Assembly (NCBI RefSeq): GCF_022024035.1
Contig: NZ_CP091787.1
Location: 806,001-870,000, forward strand
Reading direction: 5' to 3'
DNA from: Prevotella sp. E13-17
Lineage (GTDB): Bacteria; Bacteroidota; Bacteroidia; Bacteroidales; Bacteroidaceae
Length of the DNA: 64,000 nucleotides
A program made the position numbers and the translations under genes. How positions within the stretch are numbered: the first letter of the stretch is position 1; each line of letters starts with the position of its first letter. This document shows positions 15,374 through 25,800 of this stretch, in pieces. The notes under the pieces are model-generated. The model searched no databases and had not been told where the DNA came from. It was given only the letters and a program-made list of their open reading frames with translations.

Positions 15374-15439
15374 CTTTCTTCGAAGAATTCTTCCCGATTT
15401 TCAGAATCTAGATTCGTCGGGAAACTTATATTTGTAAAC

Positions 15440-15474
15440 AAAAAACGTCATGAGTTTCGATGTACTCATGGCGT
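15440..15474 (-). terminator. Intrinsic terminator of the 28.3-15.5 kb operon
   Basis: On the minus strand GCCATGAGT and ACTCATGACG pair around an ACATCGAA loop and are followed by TTTTTT. It lies about 70 bp after the PIG-L gene stop codon. Confidence 0.82.
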
Positions 15475-15541
15475 AAGAGGGCTCGCTTATAGCTATATGA
15501 TTATGTTGTATGTGTCAAAGAGTATCCTTCCGTAAGATCTA

Positions 15542-16693
15542 TTAGGGCTCTGTTGGGAAATGGTACTCCACGAATGCCTCCATGGCTTCGTAGCAGGCGA
15601 GGCCCAGCTCGTCGTAGCGGCGGGCGGTGTCGCGGTTGCGGTCTTCGGCACGCTGCCAGAACAGGCGCTCGTCGTTGCCCAGGAAGGGCGCACTCTCCAT
15701 CTGACTCTGATGGCGCAGGATGGCATTGCGCTTCTCGCGCAGTTCCTCAGGCGACATGGGCACACACATCTCGATGTCGGCCACGTCCCATTCGGCCCAC
15801 GCACCACGATACATCCAGATGCGACAGTCGTTGAGCCAGGCGGCACCAGCCTGTCTTTCCTGATCGATGGCAGCCAGCACCACATCGGTACACTTGCGGT
15901 GGGTGCCATGCGGGTCGGCCAGGTCGGCAGCCACGTAGATCTGGTGTGGCTGGATGTCGGCAATGAGCTTCTGCACGATGCGCACATCGCGCTCGGTGAC
16001 GGGCAGCTTTTCTATCTTCCCGCTCTCATAGAAGGGCAGGTCGAGAAAGTGAGTGTGGTCTTTGGTGATGCCGTTGTAGCCACAGGCATTGCGTGCCTCA
16101 CCCCGGCGAATGAGCTTCTTGACCGTGAGCACCGCAGGTGTGTCGAGGTCGCCCTCCTTCTTCTGCTTGATATAGCCCATGATGTTGCTGTAGTAGCTCT
16201 TGATGACCTCGTCGGCGTCGTTGGCAAAGAGCTTGTTGAAACCGTTGATGAAGTGCATGTAGAGACGCACCTCCTCGTCGGCTACGGCAATGTTGCCACT
16301 GGTCTGATAAGCAATGTGCACATCATGATGCTGTTGGATGAGACGGCGAATGGTACCTCCCATTGATATGACATCGTCGTCGGGATGCGGTGAGAACACA
16401 ATGATGCGCTTGGGATAGGGCAGCGCACGCTCAGGACGAGTGCTGTCGTCGGCATTAGGCTTGCCGCCGGGCCATCCGGTGATGGTGTGCTGCAGTTCGT
16501 TGAATACGGCGATGTTGACCAGTCCCGCCTGTCCGTCGAACTGTTGCACCAGATGGCCCAGCCCGTTGTCCTCATAGTCTTTCGTCGAGAGCTTCAGCAC
16601 AGGTTTGCCCACCTTGCGGCATAGCTCGATGACGGCCCGCCGCAAAGCGTGGTCGGGCATCTGAATAGTAGTAGTTAGATTGAGATTCAACAT
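15542..16693 (-). CDS. PIG-L family deacetylase (NagB-associated type, NagB half absent)
   Basis: The 383-residue protein has a PIG-L/LmbE zinc-dependent deacetylase domain. IIVFSPHPDDDVISMGG contains the HPDD metal and catalytic motif (His103, Asp105, Asp106). DLADPHGTHRKC supplies the later His cluster. The preceding segment (TITGWPGGKPNADDS) matches the linker seen in Bacteroides proteins that fuse a glucosamine-6-phosphate deaminase (NagB) domain to this one. Here the NagB domain is missing, and the frame upstream is occupied by the PEP/pyruvate-binding gene. The start at 16693 lies 11 bp after that gene's stop; 16660 is an alternative. It may deacetylate an N-acetylglucosamine derivative. 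It is the last gene of the operon. Confidence 0.72.
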   Translation of the reverse strand: MLNLNLTTTIQMPDHALRRAVIELCRKVGKPVLKLSTKDYEDNGLGHLVQQFDGQAGLVNIAVFNELQHTITGWPGGKPNADDSTRPERALPYPKRIIVFSPHPDDDVISMGGTIRRLIQQHHDVHIAYQTSGNIAVADEEVRLYMHFINGFNKLFANDADEVIKSYYSNIMGYIKQKKEGDLDTPAVLTVKKLIRRGEARNACGYNGITKDHTHFLDLPFYESGKIEKLPVTERDVRIVQKLIADIQPHQIYVAADLADPHGTHRKCTDVVLAAIDQERQAGAAWLNDCRIWMYRGAWAEWDVADIEMCVPMSPEELREKRNAILRHQSQMESAPFLGNDERLFWQRAEDRNRDTARRYDELGLACYEAMEAFVEYHFPTEP

Positions 16694-16704
16694 AGGAATA
16701 ATTG

Positions 16705-19700
16705 TTAGGTTCGTTCGGGTAGGAGGACGACGCCCTGCTGCTTCTTGCCGTCCATCATGATTTTGAGCGGACGGTCGAAGCGCACATGGCGCACGTATTC
16801 GGTCTCCTCGACGGCAGGCATGGCATCGAGAATGTCCTGCTGCAGCACCCCATCGCCCGTATAGGTGTTGATGGTGAAGTAGCCCACACCAAACGAGGTG
16901 AGGTTCTGGAAGAAGTGAGTGCCCTGCGAGGGATCCACATGGTAGTTCTTCAGGCCAGCCTCGACGATGACACGGGCGGCAGAGATGTGTGGCCACTTCA
17001 CGGGAATGCCCAACCAATAGTCGCTGGAGCCCCAGCGTCCTGGACCAATCAGGATGTAGTTCTTGCCTTCGTCCAGGAACTTGCGGTTGATCTTCTCTAT
17101 GTCGCAGGCAATCATCGGGTTGTTGGATGCCGTGAAGTTCTCGTCGGTCTTGACGTAAACCACATCGACCACGTCTTCCGAGATGCCGTGTCCCAGAGAG
17201 TTATGCGAACGCATGAGACACTGTTCGTCGGATATCTTCTGCAGGTCTTCGTCGAGCACCTGCTTGGAATCGACGATAGGACGAATCTGGAGCAGGTAGA
17301 AAGCCCCTGTTGCACCACCCGATGGGTTGCTGGAAGTGGTGTCAAGATTGCAGGCAAACTCAATCTCCACGGGACGACGCATCTCCTCGGCACCATATTT
17401 CTGGGCCAGTTGCAGAATCTCTGGCAGAGGGAACACTCCCTGTTGCAGCACGCCATCGAAGGTGATGACCTTGCGCCCGCCCTCGTAGATGCCAGGGCGA
17501 ATGACCTGATCCATGGGGTCAAACGTAGAAGCAATGAAGCGCAGCGAACCATCTTGGTCGGCCTGTTTCACGCGCAGGCTCTTGATGTTGAACCCATCGT
17601 CAACCTTAAAGTCGGTGCCAACGTGCGACATGTCGAGTGCATAGAAGCGCGTCTGCGTGTCGCGTAGTGCCGTCTCCATTTCGCTGGTCTGCAGTATCTG
17701 GTGCGGATGATAGGGCGATACGCGCAATGTCTGTCCGCCATCCACGATATATTTTCCCAGTCCCAGTGCCAGCGAGGCAATGCCCTCTTCGGCCGTTTCA
17801 TCGCCAATGGGGTAGTAGTTCAGCGAGCGCAGCACACCCGAGAACGAAGGATAGTAGAGGTCGCCATACTGTTGGCCCACCACCTCCTGGATGATGACCG
17901 CCATCTTCTCTTGGTCGATGACGTTCTGTGTGGCCGTCATGTAGGCCTTCGAGTCACGATAATAGACCGAGGCATAGACACTCTTGATGGCGCATGACAA
18001 CATGCTCAGCATCTCATACTTGTCATCGAGCCATGGAATCATGTAGGTGGAATAGATGCCAGCGAAAGGCTGATAGTGAGAATCTTCGAGCAACGACGAT
18101 GAACGGATGGCGATAGGCTTCTTGATGGCTTCAAAGAAGATGAAGAAGTCCTCAATCAGGGCATCGGGCAGTTGCGCCTTCAGGAAGTGCTGAAGGATGA
18201 TGTCATCGGGGGCATCGCTCAGAGCAATGCTCCACAGGTTGTTGGAGTCCATGAACTCATCGAAGAAGTCGGTGCAGAGCACCACTGTCTTCGGAATCTG
18301 CACGGGCGCATTCTCAAACTTGTTGAGCTCGGGATGGCGCTTGATGATGTTGTCGAGGAAAGCCAGACCACGGCCCTTTCCGCCGAGCGAACCATCGCCG
18401 ATGCGTGCAAAGTGGGCATAGCGGTCGAACTTGGCACGGTCGAAGACGGCCACCACACCGATGTTTTTCATCTTACGGTACTGTACGATGGCATCGAAGA
18501 TGATCTGACGGTGGGCATCGACATCCTGCAACTTGTGCCAGGTGACGTGCTTCAAGAACTGCGATACGGGGAAGATGGCACGAGCGCATAGCCAGCGACT
18601 CATGTGGTTGCGGCGGATGTGATGCATCAGTGAGTCGTGGGGAATCTTGAAGATGTTGTCCTGCAATTCCTTCAAAGAGCGTACGCGCATCACCTCCTCC
18701 TTGGTCTCTGGGTCGCGGAAGATGAAGTCGCCAAAGCCCATATGCTCCTCCAGCACATTGCGCAGATCTACGTTAAACTTCTTGGAGTTCTTGTCTATGA
18801 AGTCGTAGCCCTCGGCTTCAGCCTTTTGTTTGTTGACGGTCTCGGAGCTTTGCAAAATCAGCGGCACGAACTCATCGTGCTTACGAATCTCACGGAACAG
18901 TTTCAAGCCCGCCTCGGGGTCGCCCTCTTCCATGTGTGAAAGGCGGTTTGTCGATGCCTTCATCGGGAAGCGTGTGTCGCTGATGACGCCCTGCACGTTG
19001 TCTTGATACTTCTCGTAGAAGGCCATTGCCTCCTCGTAGTTGGTGGCCAGCACCACCTTGGGGCGCCCACGTTTGCGCTGGGCAGCAGCGTGAGGGTTGA
19101 GCGCCTCGGTCGAGAAGCGCTTGCTTTGTGCCAGAATATAATTATAAAGGTTGGGCAGAATAGACGAGTAGAAACGAATGTTATCCTCCACGAGCAAAAT
19201 CATTTGCACGTCAGCTTCGCGGATATCATGGTCTATGTTCATCTGGTCCTCAATCAGTTTGATGATGGAGAGAATGAGATTGGTGTTGCCCAACCAGCAG
19301 AACACGTAGTCGAAGATAGACATGTCTTCGTCCTGCATGCGGCGTGTGATGCCATGCGAGAACGGTGTCAGCACCACGCAAGGAATATGCGGGTGCGCCT
19401 GTTTGACCTCGCGAGCCACGGTGAAGGCATCGTTGTCGGCATTGCCGGGCATACAGATGACCAGGTCAATGTCGGTGGTCTTCAGCACCTCGTTGGCCTC
19501 CTCGGTGGTAGAAACCTGGGTGAAGGTGGGCGGGTAGCGCATGCCCAGCTCGGTATATTCGTCGAACACTTTCTCGTCAACGCGGCCATCGTCTTCAAGC
19601 ATGAAGGCGTCATAAGGGTTGGCCACGATGAGAACGTTGAAGATGCGTCGGGTCATCAGGTTGACGAACGAGACGTCTTTCAGGTAGAAAGAATTGAATT

Positions 19701-19719
19701 CTTGTGGTATGTTAGCCAT
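16705..19719 (-). CDS. PEP/pyruvate-binding (PPDK N-terminal) domain protein with receiver-like N-terminus
   Basis: This 1004-residue cytoplasmic protein begins with a region resembling response-regulator receivers (residues about 20-330). The central ATP-grasp-type PEP/pyruvate-binding domain includes GDGSLGGKGRGLAFLD and AIRSSSLLEDSHYQPFAG, as in PEP synthase and pyruvate phosphate dikinase. The C-terminal part (LIGPGRWGSSDYWLGIPV) is specific to a Bacteroidetes family. I could not find the GGxxSH-type phosphohistidine swivelling motif, so it may not carry out the full PEP synthase reaction. The start at 19719 (MANIPQEF) was preferred because it follows the ispH stop by 11 bp. Function unproven. 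Confidence 0.7.
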   Translation of the reverse strand: MANIPQEFNSFYLKDVSFVNLMTRRIFNVLIVANPYDAFMLEDDGRVDEKVFDEYTELGMRYPPTFTQVSTTEEANEVLKTTDIDLVICMPGNADNDAFTVAREVKQAHPHIPCVVLTPFSHGITRRMQDEDMSIFDYVFCWLGNTNLILSIIKLIEDQMNIDHDIREADVQMILLVEDNIRFYSSILPNLYNYILAQSKRFSTEALNPHAAAQRKRGRPKVVLATNYEEAMAFYEKYQDNVQGVISDTRFPMKASTNRLSHMEEGDPEAGLKLFREIRKHDEFVPLILQSSETVNKQKAEAEGYDFIDKNSKKFNVDLRNVLEEHMGFGDFIFRDPETKEEVMRVRSLKELQDNIFKIPHDSLMHHIRRNHMSRWLCARAIFPVSQFLKHVTWHKLQDVDAHRQIIFDAIVQYRKMKNIGVVAVFDRAKFDRYAHFARIGDGSLGGKGRGLAFLDNIIKRHPELNKFENAPVQIPKTVVLCTDFFDEFMDSNNLWSIALSDAPDDIILQHFLKAQLPDALIEDFFIFFEAIKKPIAIRSSSLLEDSHYQPFAGIYSTYMIPWLDDKYEMLSMLSCAIKSVYASVYYRDSKAYMTATQNVIDQEKMAVIIQEVVGQQYGDLYYPSFSGVLRSLNYYPIGDETAEEGIASLALGLGKYIVDGGQTLRVSPYHPHQILQTSEMETALRDTQTRFYALDMSHVGTDFKVDDGFNIKSLRVKQADQDGSLRFIASTFDPMDQVIRPGIYEGGRKVITFDGVLQQGVFPLPEILQLAQKYGAEEMRRPVEIEFACNLDTTSSNPSGGATGAFYLLQIRPIVDSKQVLDEDLQKISDEQCLMRSHNSLGHGISEDVVDVVYVKTDENFTASNNPMIACDIEKINRKFLDEGKNYILIGPGRWGSSDYWLGIPVKWPHISAARVIVEAGLKNYHVDPSQGTHFFQNLTSFGVGYFTINTYTGDGVLQQDILDAMPAVEETEYVRHVRFDRPLKIMMDGKKQQGVVLLPERT

Positions 19720-19730
19720 AGATGATATGT

Positions 19731-20639
19731 TTACAGTTTTAGTAGCGCGTCGCGGCACTGCTCCATGAGCCACTTAGGTGTGCTGGTGGCGCCACAGATG
19801 CCAATGGTCTCGATGCCTTTCAGCCATTCGGGATTGATTTCTTCGGGTCCCTCGATAAGGCGGGAGTTGGGATTCACGCGCAGACACTCGTTGAAAAGCA
19901 CCTTGCCATTCGAGCTCTTGCGCCCACAGACAAAGAGGATCAGGTCGTGGCGCGTGGCAAACTGCGAGATGTTGGGCATGCGGTTAGCCACCGAACGACA
20001 GATGGTGTCGAAGCTCTTGAAGGTCGCCTCGGGCGAGATGTGCTCCTGAATGTACTTGGTGATGCGGTGAAACTCGTCGAGCGACTTGGTGGTCTGACTA
20101 TATAAATAGATGTCGCGCGTGAAGTCCAGCTGTTTCACTTCCTCGAAGTTCTCGATGACAATGGCCGAGCCTTCCGTCTGTCCGACCAGTCCAAGCACCT
20201 CGGCATGACCTTTCTTGCCGAAGATGACAATCTGGCTTTTCGCTGCTTGTTTCTGACTGTTGACGTTCTGACTAATGGCTAAATGCCAATTGTCGATAGT
20301 CATATCGTGTTGTTGCTTGATCCTGTTCTGCAGCTTCAGCACCACGGGACAGGTGGCATCGATTATCTCGATGTTGTTCTTTCGCGCCAATTCGTAGGTG
20401 GCAGGAGGTTCGCCATGCGCACGCAGCAGCACTTTCACGTCGTGTAACAGTTTCATGTCTTCATGCGTGATGGTGATAAGTCCCATCTGTTTCAGTCGTT
20501 CGCACTCCATGCTATTATGGACAATGTCGCCCAGACAGTAGAGCGTCTTGCCCTTTTTCAGTTCCTCTTCAGCTTTCTTGATGGCGGTGGTCACTCCGAA
20601 GCAGAAGCCACTGCCTTCATCTATTTCAACTTGTAACAT
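19731..20639 (-). CDS. ispH: 4-hydroxy-3-methylbut-2-enyl diphosphate reductase
   Basis: IspH carries out the last step of the MEP isoprenoid pathway, reducing HMBPP to IPP and DMAPP. It uses a [4Fe-4S] cluster in the cytoplasm. The 302-residue protein has the three cluster cysteines in context: GFCFGV (Cys13), ATCPVV (Cys97) and TICRSVANRM (Cys214). SSNGKVLF and CGATSTPKWL also match family motifs. It lies 6 bp downstream of meaB and 11 bp upstream of the PEP/pyruvate-binding gene, so it is embedded in a mixed-function operon. Confidence 0.94.
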   Translation of the reverse strand: MLQVEIDEGSGFCFGVTTAIKKAEEELKKGKTLYCLGDIVHNSMECERLKQMGLITITHEDMKLLHDVKVLLRAHGEPPATYELARKNNIEIIDATCPVVLKLQNRIKQQHDMTIDNWHLAISQNVNSQKQAAKSQIVIFGKKGHAEVLGLVGQTEGSAIVIENFEEVKQLDFTRDIYLYSQTTKSLDEFHRITKYIQEHISPEATFKSFDTICRSVANRMPNISQFATRHDLILFVCGRKSSNGKVLFNECLRVNPNSRLIEGPEEINPEWLKGIETIGICGATSTPKWLMEQCRDALLKL

Positions 20640-20645
20640 TGAACT

Positions 20646-21746
20646 TTACTGTTTAAGCAATTTAAAATAATCGTCGAGCAGGTCCTGAGCGGCTACGAAT
20701 GAAGTCTTCTGTCCATCCAGTACCGTCTGCTCGGCAGCATTAAGTTGAGCTTTGATCTGCGGGTTGTTGTAGAAACTCAGGCGCAGATGCTCGTTGATAC
20801 TCTCGTACATCCAGTACTTAGCCTGCTCGTTGCGACGATGGTCGAAATAGCCATTCTGCTTCACAAAGGCAAAATACTCGTAGATCATATCCCAGATTTC
20901 CTTGACCCCGGTGCCATAGAAGCCACTGTAGCACAGAACCTTCGGCGCCCATCCGCTTTCGGGCATGGGAAAGAAATGCAGCGCATTGCGGAAGTTGGTG
21001 GCAGCCATCTGGCAGCGATCCACGTTGTCGCCGTCACATTTGTTGATGACAATGCCATCGCTAATCTCCATGATGCCTCGCTTGATGCCTTGCAGTTCGT
21101 CGCCAGTTCCTGCCACTTGGATAAGCAGGAAGAAGTCAACCATGGAATGACAAGCCGTCTCACTTTGTCCCACGCCGACGGTTTCAACGAAGATCTTATC
21201 GAAGCCTGCGGCCTCGCAGAGAATGATTGTCTCGCGCGTCTTGCGGGCTACACCGCCCAGAGACCCTGCCGATGGGCTGGGGCGGATGAAGGAGTCGGGA
21301 TGGACAGCCAGTTTCTCCATGCGGGTCTTGTCGCCGAGGATGCTTCCTTTGGTCCGTTCAGAAGACGGGTCGATAGCCAGTACGGCAAGGCGACCGCCTT
21401 TCTCATTCAGCAGATGGACGCCAAACTCGTCGATAGAGGTGGACTTGCCGGCGCCGGGGACACCGCTGATACCGATGCGCACAGACTTGCCGCTATAGGG
21501 CAAGCACTTGTTAATCACCTCTTGCGCCTTGGCTTGGTGGTCGGGATTCGTGCTTTCTATCAGTGTGACAGCCTGCGAGAGAATGGTGACATCGCCTTTC
21601 AGAATGCCCTCCACCATCTCGTTGGCGGTGAGCTCACGGCGGCGTATGCGGTTGCGCTTCAGGTAGGGATTGATGATGGAAGGTTGCTCCACACCACTGT
21701 TCACCTGTAGGCCTGCATATTCAGAACTGTTCTCGGGGTGCTCCAT
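20646..21746 (-). CDS. meaB: Methylmalonyl-CoA mutase-associated GTPase MeaB
   Basis: This 366-residue P-loop GTPase has GISGVPGAGKST (Walker A), followed by AIDPSSERTKGSILGDKTRM, a MeaB signature, and NKCDGDN as the base-recognition motif. MeaB guards and reactivates B12-dependent methylmalonyl-CoA mutase, which Bacteroidales use in succinate-propionate metabolism. The mutase genes are not in this window. The C-terminal helices match the dimerisation extension of the family. It follows the DUF1573 gene by 11 bp and precedes ispH by 6 bp, so translation of the three is likely linked. Confidence 0.93.
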   Translation of the reverse strand: MEHPENSSEYAGLQVNSGVEQPSIINPYLKRNRIRRRELTANEMVEGILKGDVTILSQAVTLIESTNPDHQAKAQEVINKCLPYSGKSVRIGISGVPGAGKSTSIDEFGVHLLNEKGGRLAVLAIDPSSERTKGSILGDKTRMEKLAVHPDSFIRPSPSAGSLGGVARKTRETIILCEAAGFDKIFVETVGVGQSETACHSMVDFFLLIQVAGTGDELQGIKRGIMEISDGIVINKCDGDNVDRCQMAATNFRNALHFFPMPESGWAPKVLCYSGFYGTGVKEIWDMIYEYFAFVKQNGYFDHRRNEQAKYWMYESINEHLRLSFYNNPQIKAQLNAAEQTVLDGQKTSFVAAQDLLDDYFKLLKQ

Positions 21747-21757
21747 AATCTTCTTTT

Positions 21758-22834
21758 TTATTTGTAGTTGATGCTGATGACCACCTTTGCGTGGTCAGGA
21801 TCATTGGTAATCATGAGAATACGTGGTCTTGAACGAACCTTCTTCAGATCGTTGGGATAGACCTTGGCTTTCAGCGTGGCAACTTCGCCTGGTTGCAGCT
21901 CACTCTTGTTGAGTTGCACCTTCACACCTTTGGTGAAAAGCTGCATAGATGAAATCTTGAGTGGCGTGCGCCCCTGATTGGTGATGGTGATGACTCCGCG
22001 TTTATGCTTGGCATCCAGTGTCAACTGGTTGGCAGAGAGCTGCATCTTGGGTGCATACTGCTTGTTGTTGCCGTCGAACTTCGACATGTCGGGCAGCAGA
22101 ACCACCGATACGGGAATCTCAATTTCAGAGCGAATAGACTCGCCCAAGGTGCTGGCCAAATAGACTGACGTCTGGGTAAGTCCCATGCCATAGACCTTCT
22201 GACTGTTCAACGTGACAATCATCTTGCCAGTGCGGTAGGGACTTAGCTTTTCGGGGATGGCCTTTGCTGAGAGGTATGGAGGCAGATGAAGCATGTTGGG
22301 CGTGATGGTAGAACTGCTGTTGTTGTAGATGTTGAACTCAGCCTGACGGACATCGCCCTTGTTCACATCGTCGAACTCCAGATTGTTGACGTCTGCACGC
22401 AGTCCGTTCAGGTCGTAGGGGTATTTTTCTGCCATGTTCTCGGCAGTGGGTTCGGCAAGGACGATGCCTTTCATCTTCAGATAGACAGGCTTTATTTCCG
22501 TCTTTGCAGAGCGGCCACTGGTCTTGCAATAGACAGCAATCTGCTTGTTGAAATGACCAAGCATGCGGGCATCGTAGGTCATCGAGATGGTGAACTTCTC
22601 GCCTGAAGATATGCTCTTCTTGGGCCATACCGTCTTGGTGCAGCCGCAGTCGGCTTTGACATCGGTGATGACAATACTCTTGGGCCCTTTGTATTTAAGT
22701 TCAAAGGTGCCGGTGATGGGCACTTCATAGGCAGTCTTGCCTACGTCAATGGTTGACTTGCTGATGGTCAGTTTCTGTGCCTGAGCGGTGAATGCTGTCA
22801 GGCAACACAGAGTGAGGGTCAGTATCTTTTTCAT
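21758..22834 (-). CDS. DUF1573 domain-containing exported protein
   Basis: The 358-residue protein has a signal peptide (MKKILTLTLCCLTAFTAQAQ) and a repeated immunoglobulin-like DUF1573 architecture. The first domain (about 22-120) contains DVKADCGCTKTVWPKKSISSGE, the classic DUF1573 Cys-x-Cys segment. A second related domain occupies the C-terminal third. Such proteins are periplasmic or surface-exposed and common in Bacteroidetes, with no known enzymatic role. Its ATG overlaps the stop codon of the alpha-2-macroglobulin gene by 4 bp, which suggests the two envelope proteins are made together. Confidence 0.85.
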   Translation of the reverse strand: MKKILTLTLCCLTAFTAQAQKLTISKSTIDVGKTAYEVPITGTFELKYKGPKSIVITDVKADCGCTKTVWPKKSISSGEKFTISMTYDARMLGHFNKQIAVYCKTSGRSAKTEIKPVYLKMKGIVLAEPTAENMAEKYPYDLNGLRADVNNLEFDDVNKGDVRQAEFNIYNNSSSTITPNMLHLPPYLSAKAIPEKLSPYRTGKMIVTLNSQKVYGMGLTQTSVYLASTLGESIRSEIEIPVSVVLLPDMSKFDGNNKQYAPKMQLSANQLTLDAKHKRGVITITNQGRTPLKISSMQLFTKGVKVQLNKSELQPGEVATLKAKVYPNDLKKVRSRPRILMITNDPDHAKVVISINYK

Positions 22835-25800
22835 TTTACGATGATGGTTTCTGATGCTGTTTGGCCGCGGAACTCAGGCGCATAGGCGCATCCTGCTGTG
22901 AGGGCGCCTGTCTCGTAAGTGCCGAGGCGGTCGATATAGTATTCTGTCTCGATGACGTGCTTGCCTTTTGGCAGGCGGTCGAAGTAATAATGGGTGGCAT
23001 TGTCCTTGGGTGCGCAATAGTAACCATTGCGGAAACCACTGAGCTGGTTGACGGGTTCCATGCAGGCTGCGCGCTTGTCGATGACCTCTACGAAGTCGAA
23101 GTCGCGCGCGGCATTGATGGTGATGCGCACCTTGATGCGGTCGCCAACCTTCAGAGGCTGATGACCAATGAGTTCGCGCTTCACGCTGATCTCGCTGCTA
23201 CCCGGCTGAATGCTGGTGGTGGGCTGCATGAACTGCGCATAGACTGCGCCCCAACTGGTACCGGCAGATGTCTTCTCGGCAGTGAATGTCTGTTGGCCAT
23301 GATAGTCGTGAGAAACTTTCACATAGCCTAATCCTGCGGTGGCTTTTGAGTGATCCAACAATTTCTCGTCAACCCTCAGCGTGGTGGGCATGCTTGGACT
23401 GTCGAGAATGCCCTGGTTGTCTTGGGCGTTCAAGAACGCATAGATGGCATTAACGCTGTTGATTGGCGTGTCCCAAGCCTGTGTGCGCTTCTGCTGCAGG
23501 AGCCAGCGGCGCATCTGGTCGATGGTCGTTGTGTCGGCAGGCGTGAGCTTCTGCAAAGCTTCGATGACAGCCACCTGAGTAGGAATGCGATAGTCGCGCC
23601 ATGAATAGCCAGCACGGGGCGTGTCGTAGTAGCGGCCCATGTCTTCCTTATACACGGTGTACTCCTTGAGACTCTTGATGTAGGCAGGTGCGTTGAGGAT
23701 GATGGCTGCAAGCGCTTTCTCGTAGATGCTCTGGCTCTTGACGTCCTTCTTCAACAGTTTCTTGAGGTAGCTCTGTGCCTCTTCAACCTTTGCCGTGGGC
23801 TTTCTGCCACTGATTTTCGACATGTAGAGATACTGCAGAGCCTTGAAAGAGGGGAACGACTGGCGATGGCCTTTCTTTTCTTCCTTCTTCATCTCGTCAA
23901 CCATCTTCAAGATTTCCTGATCCATGAATGTGAACGAGGCTGCCAACATCTTTTTGGTGTCAGCCTGTTCGCCAGCCATCTGGTTCAGTCTAACCAGCAT
24001 CTCGCTCACCTCAACGGTGATGAAGAATGAGCCATTCATGCCTGGCCACCAGCTCCATGAGCCATTGGCTTTTTGCAAAAGGCTGAGCTGATTGATGGCC
24101 GATGTGATGCGGTAGTCCATTAAAGAACTGTCGAAGAAATCGGCCAACTGACGTTTCTGTTCGGTCTCGCTACGGGCATCAGCCACCCAAGGCGTCTCGT
24201 TGAGCACCAAGTCCTTCAGCGCTTCGTTCTTCTCGAGTGCACTTGTCAGTGACGTCTCCTCGCCGTTCTCTTGCTTCCAGGTTTCAAAGACGTGCTTGGC
24301 TTGTGGGTTCTGCCCCAGTATATGACGTCCCAAGGTGTTGGCATAGAGTGCAGTGGCCTGACAGATGGCGCACTGGTCGTTGGCATGTGCCACGGTGGGC
24401 AGGGCCTGAATCATGAGCCATGCAGGATTGTTGGTGTATTCAAAGGTGAGACGAGCCTGTGTGGCATCGGTGGGAATCATGGCAGCAAGATCAATGGTCT
24501 TGGTGCCGGGAGCCGTCTGTGTGAAAGGAATGGTGACGGTCATCTGCTCCTTGTTGGGCAGAATGGGGAGGTAGTGCTGTTCGCCGTCGCTGAAGCCTTC
24601 GCCAGTGAATGATAACTTTGCTACTACCAAACCTTGGGTTTCGTGGCGGCAAACGTATGGAAAGGTGACGCCAAACGTGGCGTTTGCCGGCACTAAAGTA
24701 TTGCGGCTGTCGGAGTAAAGCACTTGCATCGTTTCAGGATCGAGCAATTCCAGACGTGCAACACCCTCGATATCATGGTCGCTGGTGTTAAAAATGCGCG
24801 CGCTGATGGTGGCCTCGTCGCCCATGCGAATGAAGCGAGGCAGGTTGGGTTGAATCATCACATCTTTCTTGGCCACGGCTTCGCCCTCCAGTAAACCGTA
24901 TCTCAAGTCTTTGGTGTGGGCCAATCCGATGAAGCGCCATGAGGTGAGACTCTCTGGTAGCGTGAACTTGAGGGTGAAGATGCCGGTGGAGTCGGCCATC
25001 ATTTGGGGATAGAAGAAGGCGGTCTCCTGTAGGTTCTCGCGCATGGAAACTTGCTCGGTGGCGTGTGCTGCCTGGGACGATTCTTCGCTGCTGGCAGTCT
25101 TCTGCTTGATGTCGAGCCCGGCAATGCGACCATTAAGTGTACTGCCCGAACCTGTCACGATATAATTGCTTTCCATGCATTCGTATGTGTCTGCATTGCT
25201 ATTGACTTTCAAAGGCTCTTCTGCAAGGTGTAAACCACGCTTGAACGGACGTCTGGTGCTGGGATACCACATGCTGGGATAGCAAGAACTGTCGAAATGG
25301 CTTAGAGCTAACTCATCGACTTTCAGAGGGTTCAGCTTTCGTGTGGCGTTTCTTCGCACGCTGTATCCCTCGCTGAAACTCCACTCAAGGATGGGCAGTG
25401 AGTAGTTGGTGTAGGGCATGAAGTTCCAGTTGTGCATGGCAAGTTGGTCAAGACTCTTGTCGAAAAGTGTTGCCATGAGTTGGATGCCGTCTGCTGATGT
25501 AGGCTCTACCTTCAGCGTCCATTCTTCTTGCTGACCAGGAGTGAGCCTGTCTCGGAAGGTCTCCCACGTCATGTTCAGCTTCTTGTCTTCTGTCGGACGC
25601 AGAATAGAGAAATTGTATCTATAGACAAGGCCGTCTTTAACCCAGACGTAGCTCAGTGAAAGTCCGTCGCCATATTCTGGTTTGTAGGTCAGCTTGCGGT
25701 TGATAAGTGCGTTAGACTTATCGACAGATCCTTGCTCAATGATACCGATGCCCGATGCTATGGTGTAGATGATGTGTACGTCCTTAGCAGAAGAGCCAAT

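Noticed and set aside
15427..15434. TATATTTG as a + strand promoter
   Set aside because: No TTTG at 19-21 bp upstream, and only the terminator hairpin of the opposite operon follows.
15493..15987. Arg/Ser-rich open frame overlapping the PIG-L gene
   Set aside because: It is an alternative frame on the same strand within conserved PIG-L coding sequence and has low-complexity composition.
24357..24390. Intact thioester site in the alpha-2-macroglobulin
   Set aside because: The segment reads NDQCAICQ and lacks the GCxEQ arrangement needed for a thioester.
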